Below, piece by piece: positions 6,940 to 7,036 of a stretch of 7,036 bases of DNA; positions within the stretch are counted from its first letter, which is position 1; each line of letters starts with the position of its first letter. The notes under the pieces are model-generated. The model was not told the origin of the DNA. It did not search any database and worked only from the letters and a program-made list of their open reading frames with translations. The DNA is from Verrucomicrobiota bacterium (GTDB lineage Bacteria; Verrucomicrobiota; Verrucomicrobiia; Verrucomicrobiales; Verrucomicrobiaceae): positions 1 to 7,036 of the forward strand of contig JAIOQF010000325.1 in assembly GCA_021413535.1 (NCBI GenBank), given 5' to 3'. The translations under genes and the position numbers were made by a program.

Positions 6940-6981
6940 GATTGATGAATATCGAATGATGATTGTTGATTTTTGATGAAT
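6940..6981 (+). repeat. Degenerate 7-base-periodic array downstream of batE, 6 units
   Basis: Six successive heptamers each begin with GA: GATTGAT, GAATATC, GAATGAT, GATTGTT, GATTTTT, GATGAAT. GA recurs at exactly 7-base spacing from 6940 to 6976, while the remaining positions vary and are AT-rich. It occupies much of the short region after batE (6906-6975), where no gene or convincing terminator is seen. Confidence 0.6.
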
Positions 6982-7036
6982 CAACGCCCGTTCGCATCGG
7001 CATTTTTCGTGCTGCTCACGAAGATCGCAATGAGTT
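6976..7036 (+). CDS. Possible start of a further gene, cut by window end
   Basis: From the ATG at 6976 the frame stays open to the window end and gives 20 codons: MNQRPFASAFFVLLTKIAMS. The short basic start followed by a hydrophobic run (FASAFFVLL) looks like a signal peptide or first membrane helix. The ATG lies inside the last unit of the heptamer-periodic repeat. Only 61 bases are visible, so chance is a real alternative and no function can be proposed. Same strand as the bat genes, 70 bases after batE. Confidence 0.35.
   Translation, partial: MNQRPFASAFFVLLTKIAMS

Overview
The window is one co-directional (+ strand) gene block that reads as a Bat (Bacteroides aerotolerance) operon. The order is DUF58 protein (5' end cut off by the window), a DUF4381-like membrane protein, BatA, a BatB-BatC fusion, BatD and BatE, then the first codons of a possible further gene. 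The first four genes overlap by 4 bases (ATGA) or lie 11 bases apart. The later gaps are 15-36 bases, so a single transcript started upstream of the window is likely. A MoxR-type AAA+ ATPase normally sits just before the DUF58 gene and is expected upstream, but it is not visible here.

The gene order, the fused BatB-BatC protein, the moderately high GC, the weak use of Shine-Dalgarno sequences and the GGATGAA-type heptamer repeats suggest a member of the Verrucomicrobiota or wider PVC group. This is an inference from general features, not a proven assignment.

Layout: 1-662 DUF58 with a VWA/MIDAS-like core; 659-1264 two-helix membrane protein; 1276-2295 BatA (membrane-anchored VWA); 2292-4232 BatB VWA joined through a second signal-like hydrophobic segment to a BatC TPR domain with a long Q/K/E-rich tail; 4263-6059 BatD (exported, Ig-like, C-terminal anchor); 6096-6905 BatE (TPR, two membrane helices, SH3-like end); 6906-7036 mostly non-coding, with a 7-base-periodic repeat and a possible gene start. 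From known biology, the VWA proteins, BatD and the TPR proteins are thought to form an envelope complex, with MoxR acting as a cytoplasmic chaperone-like ATPase. Its exact job is unsettled.

The part least explained by the genes is at the batBC-batD junction. Two 4-unit heptamer arrays, GGATGAA-type at 4232-4259 and TTCATCC-type at 4388-4415, face each other as a roughly 35-base inverted repeat. The left arm supplies the stop-proximal spacer, the ribosome binding site and the start of batD. The right arm is translated into the hydrophobic core and cleavage region of the BatD signal peptide. A second, degenerate 7-base-periodic array at 6940-6981 lies after batE and again contains a candidate start codon.
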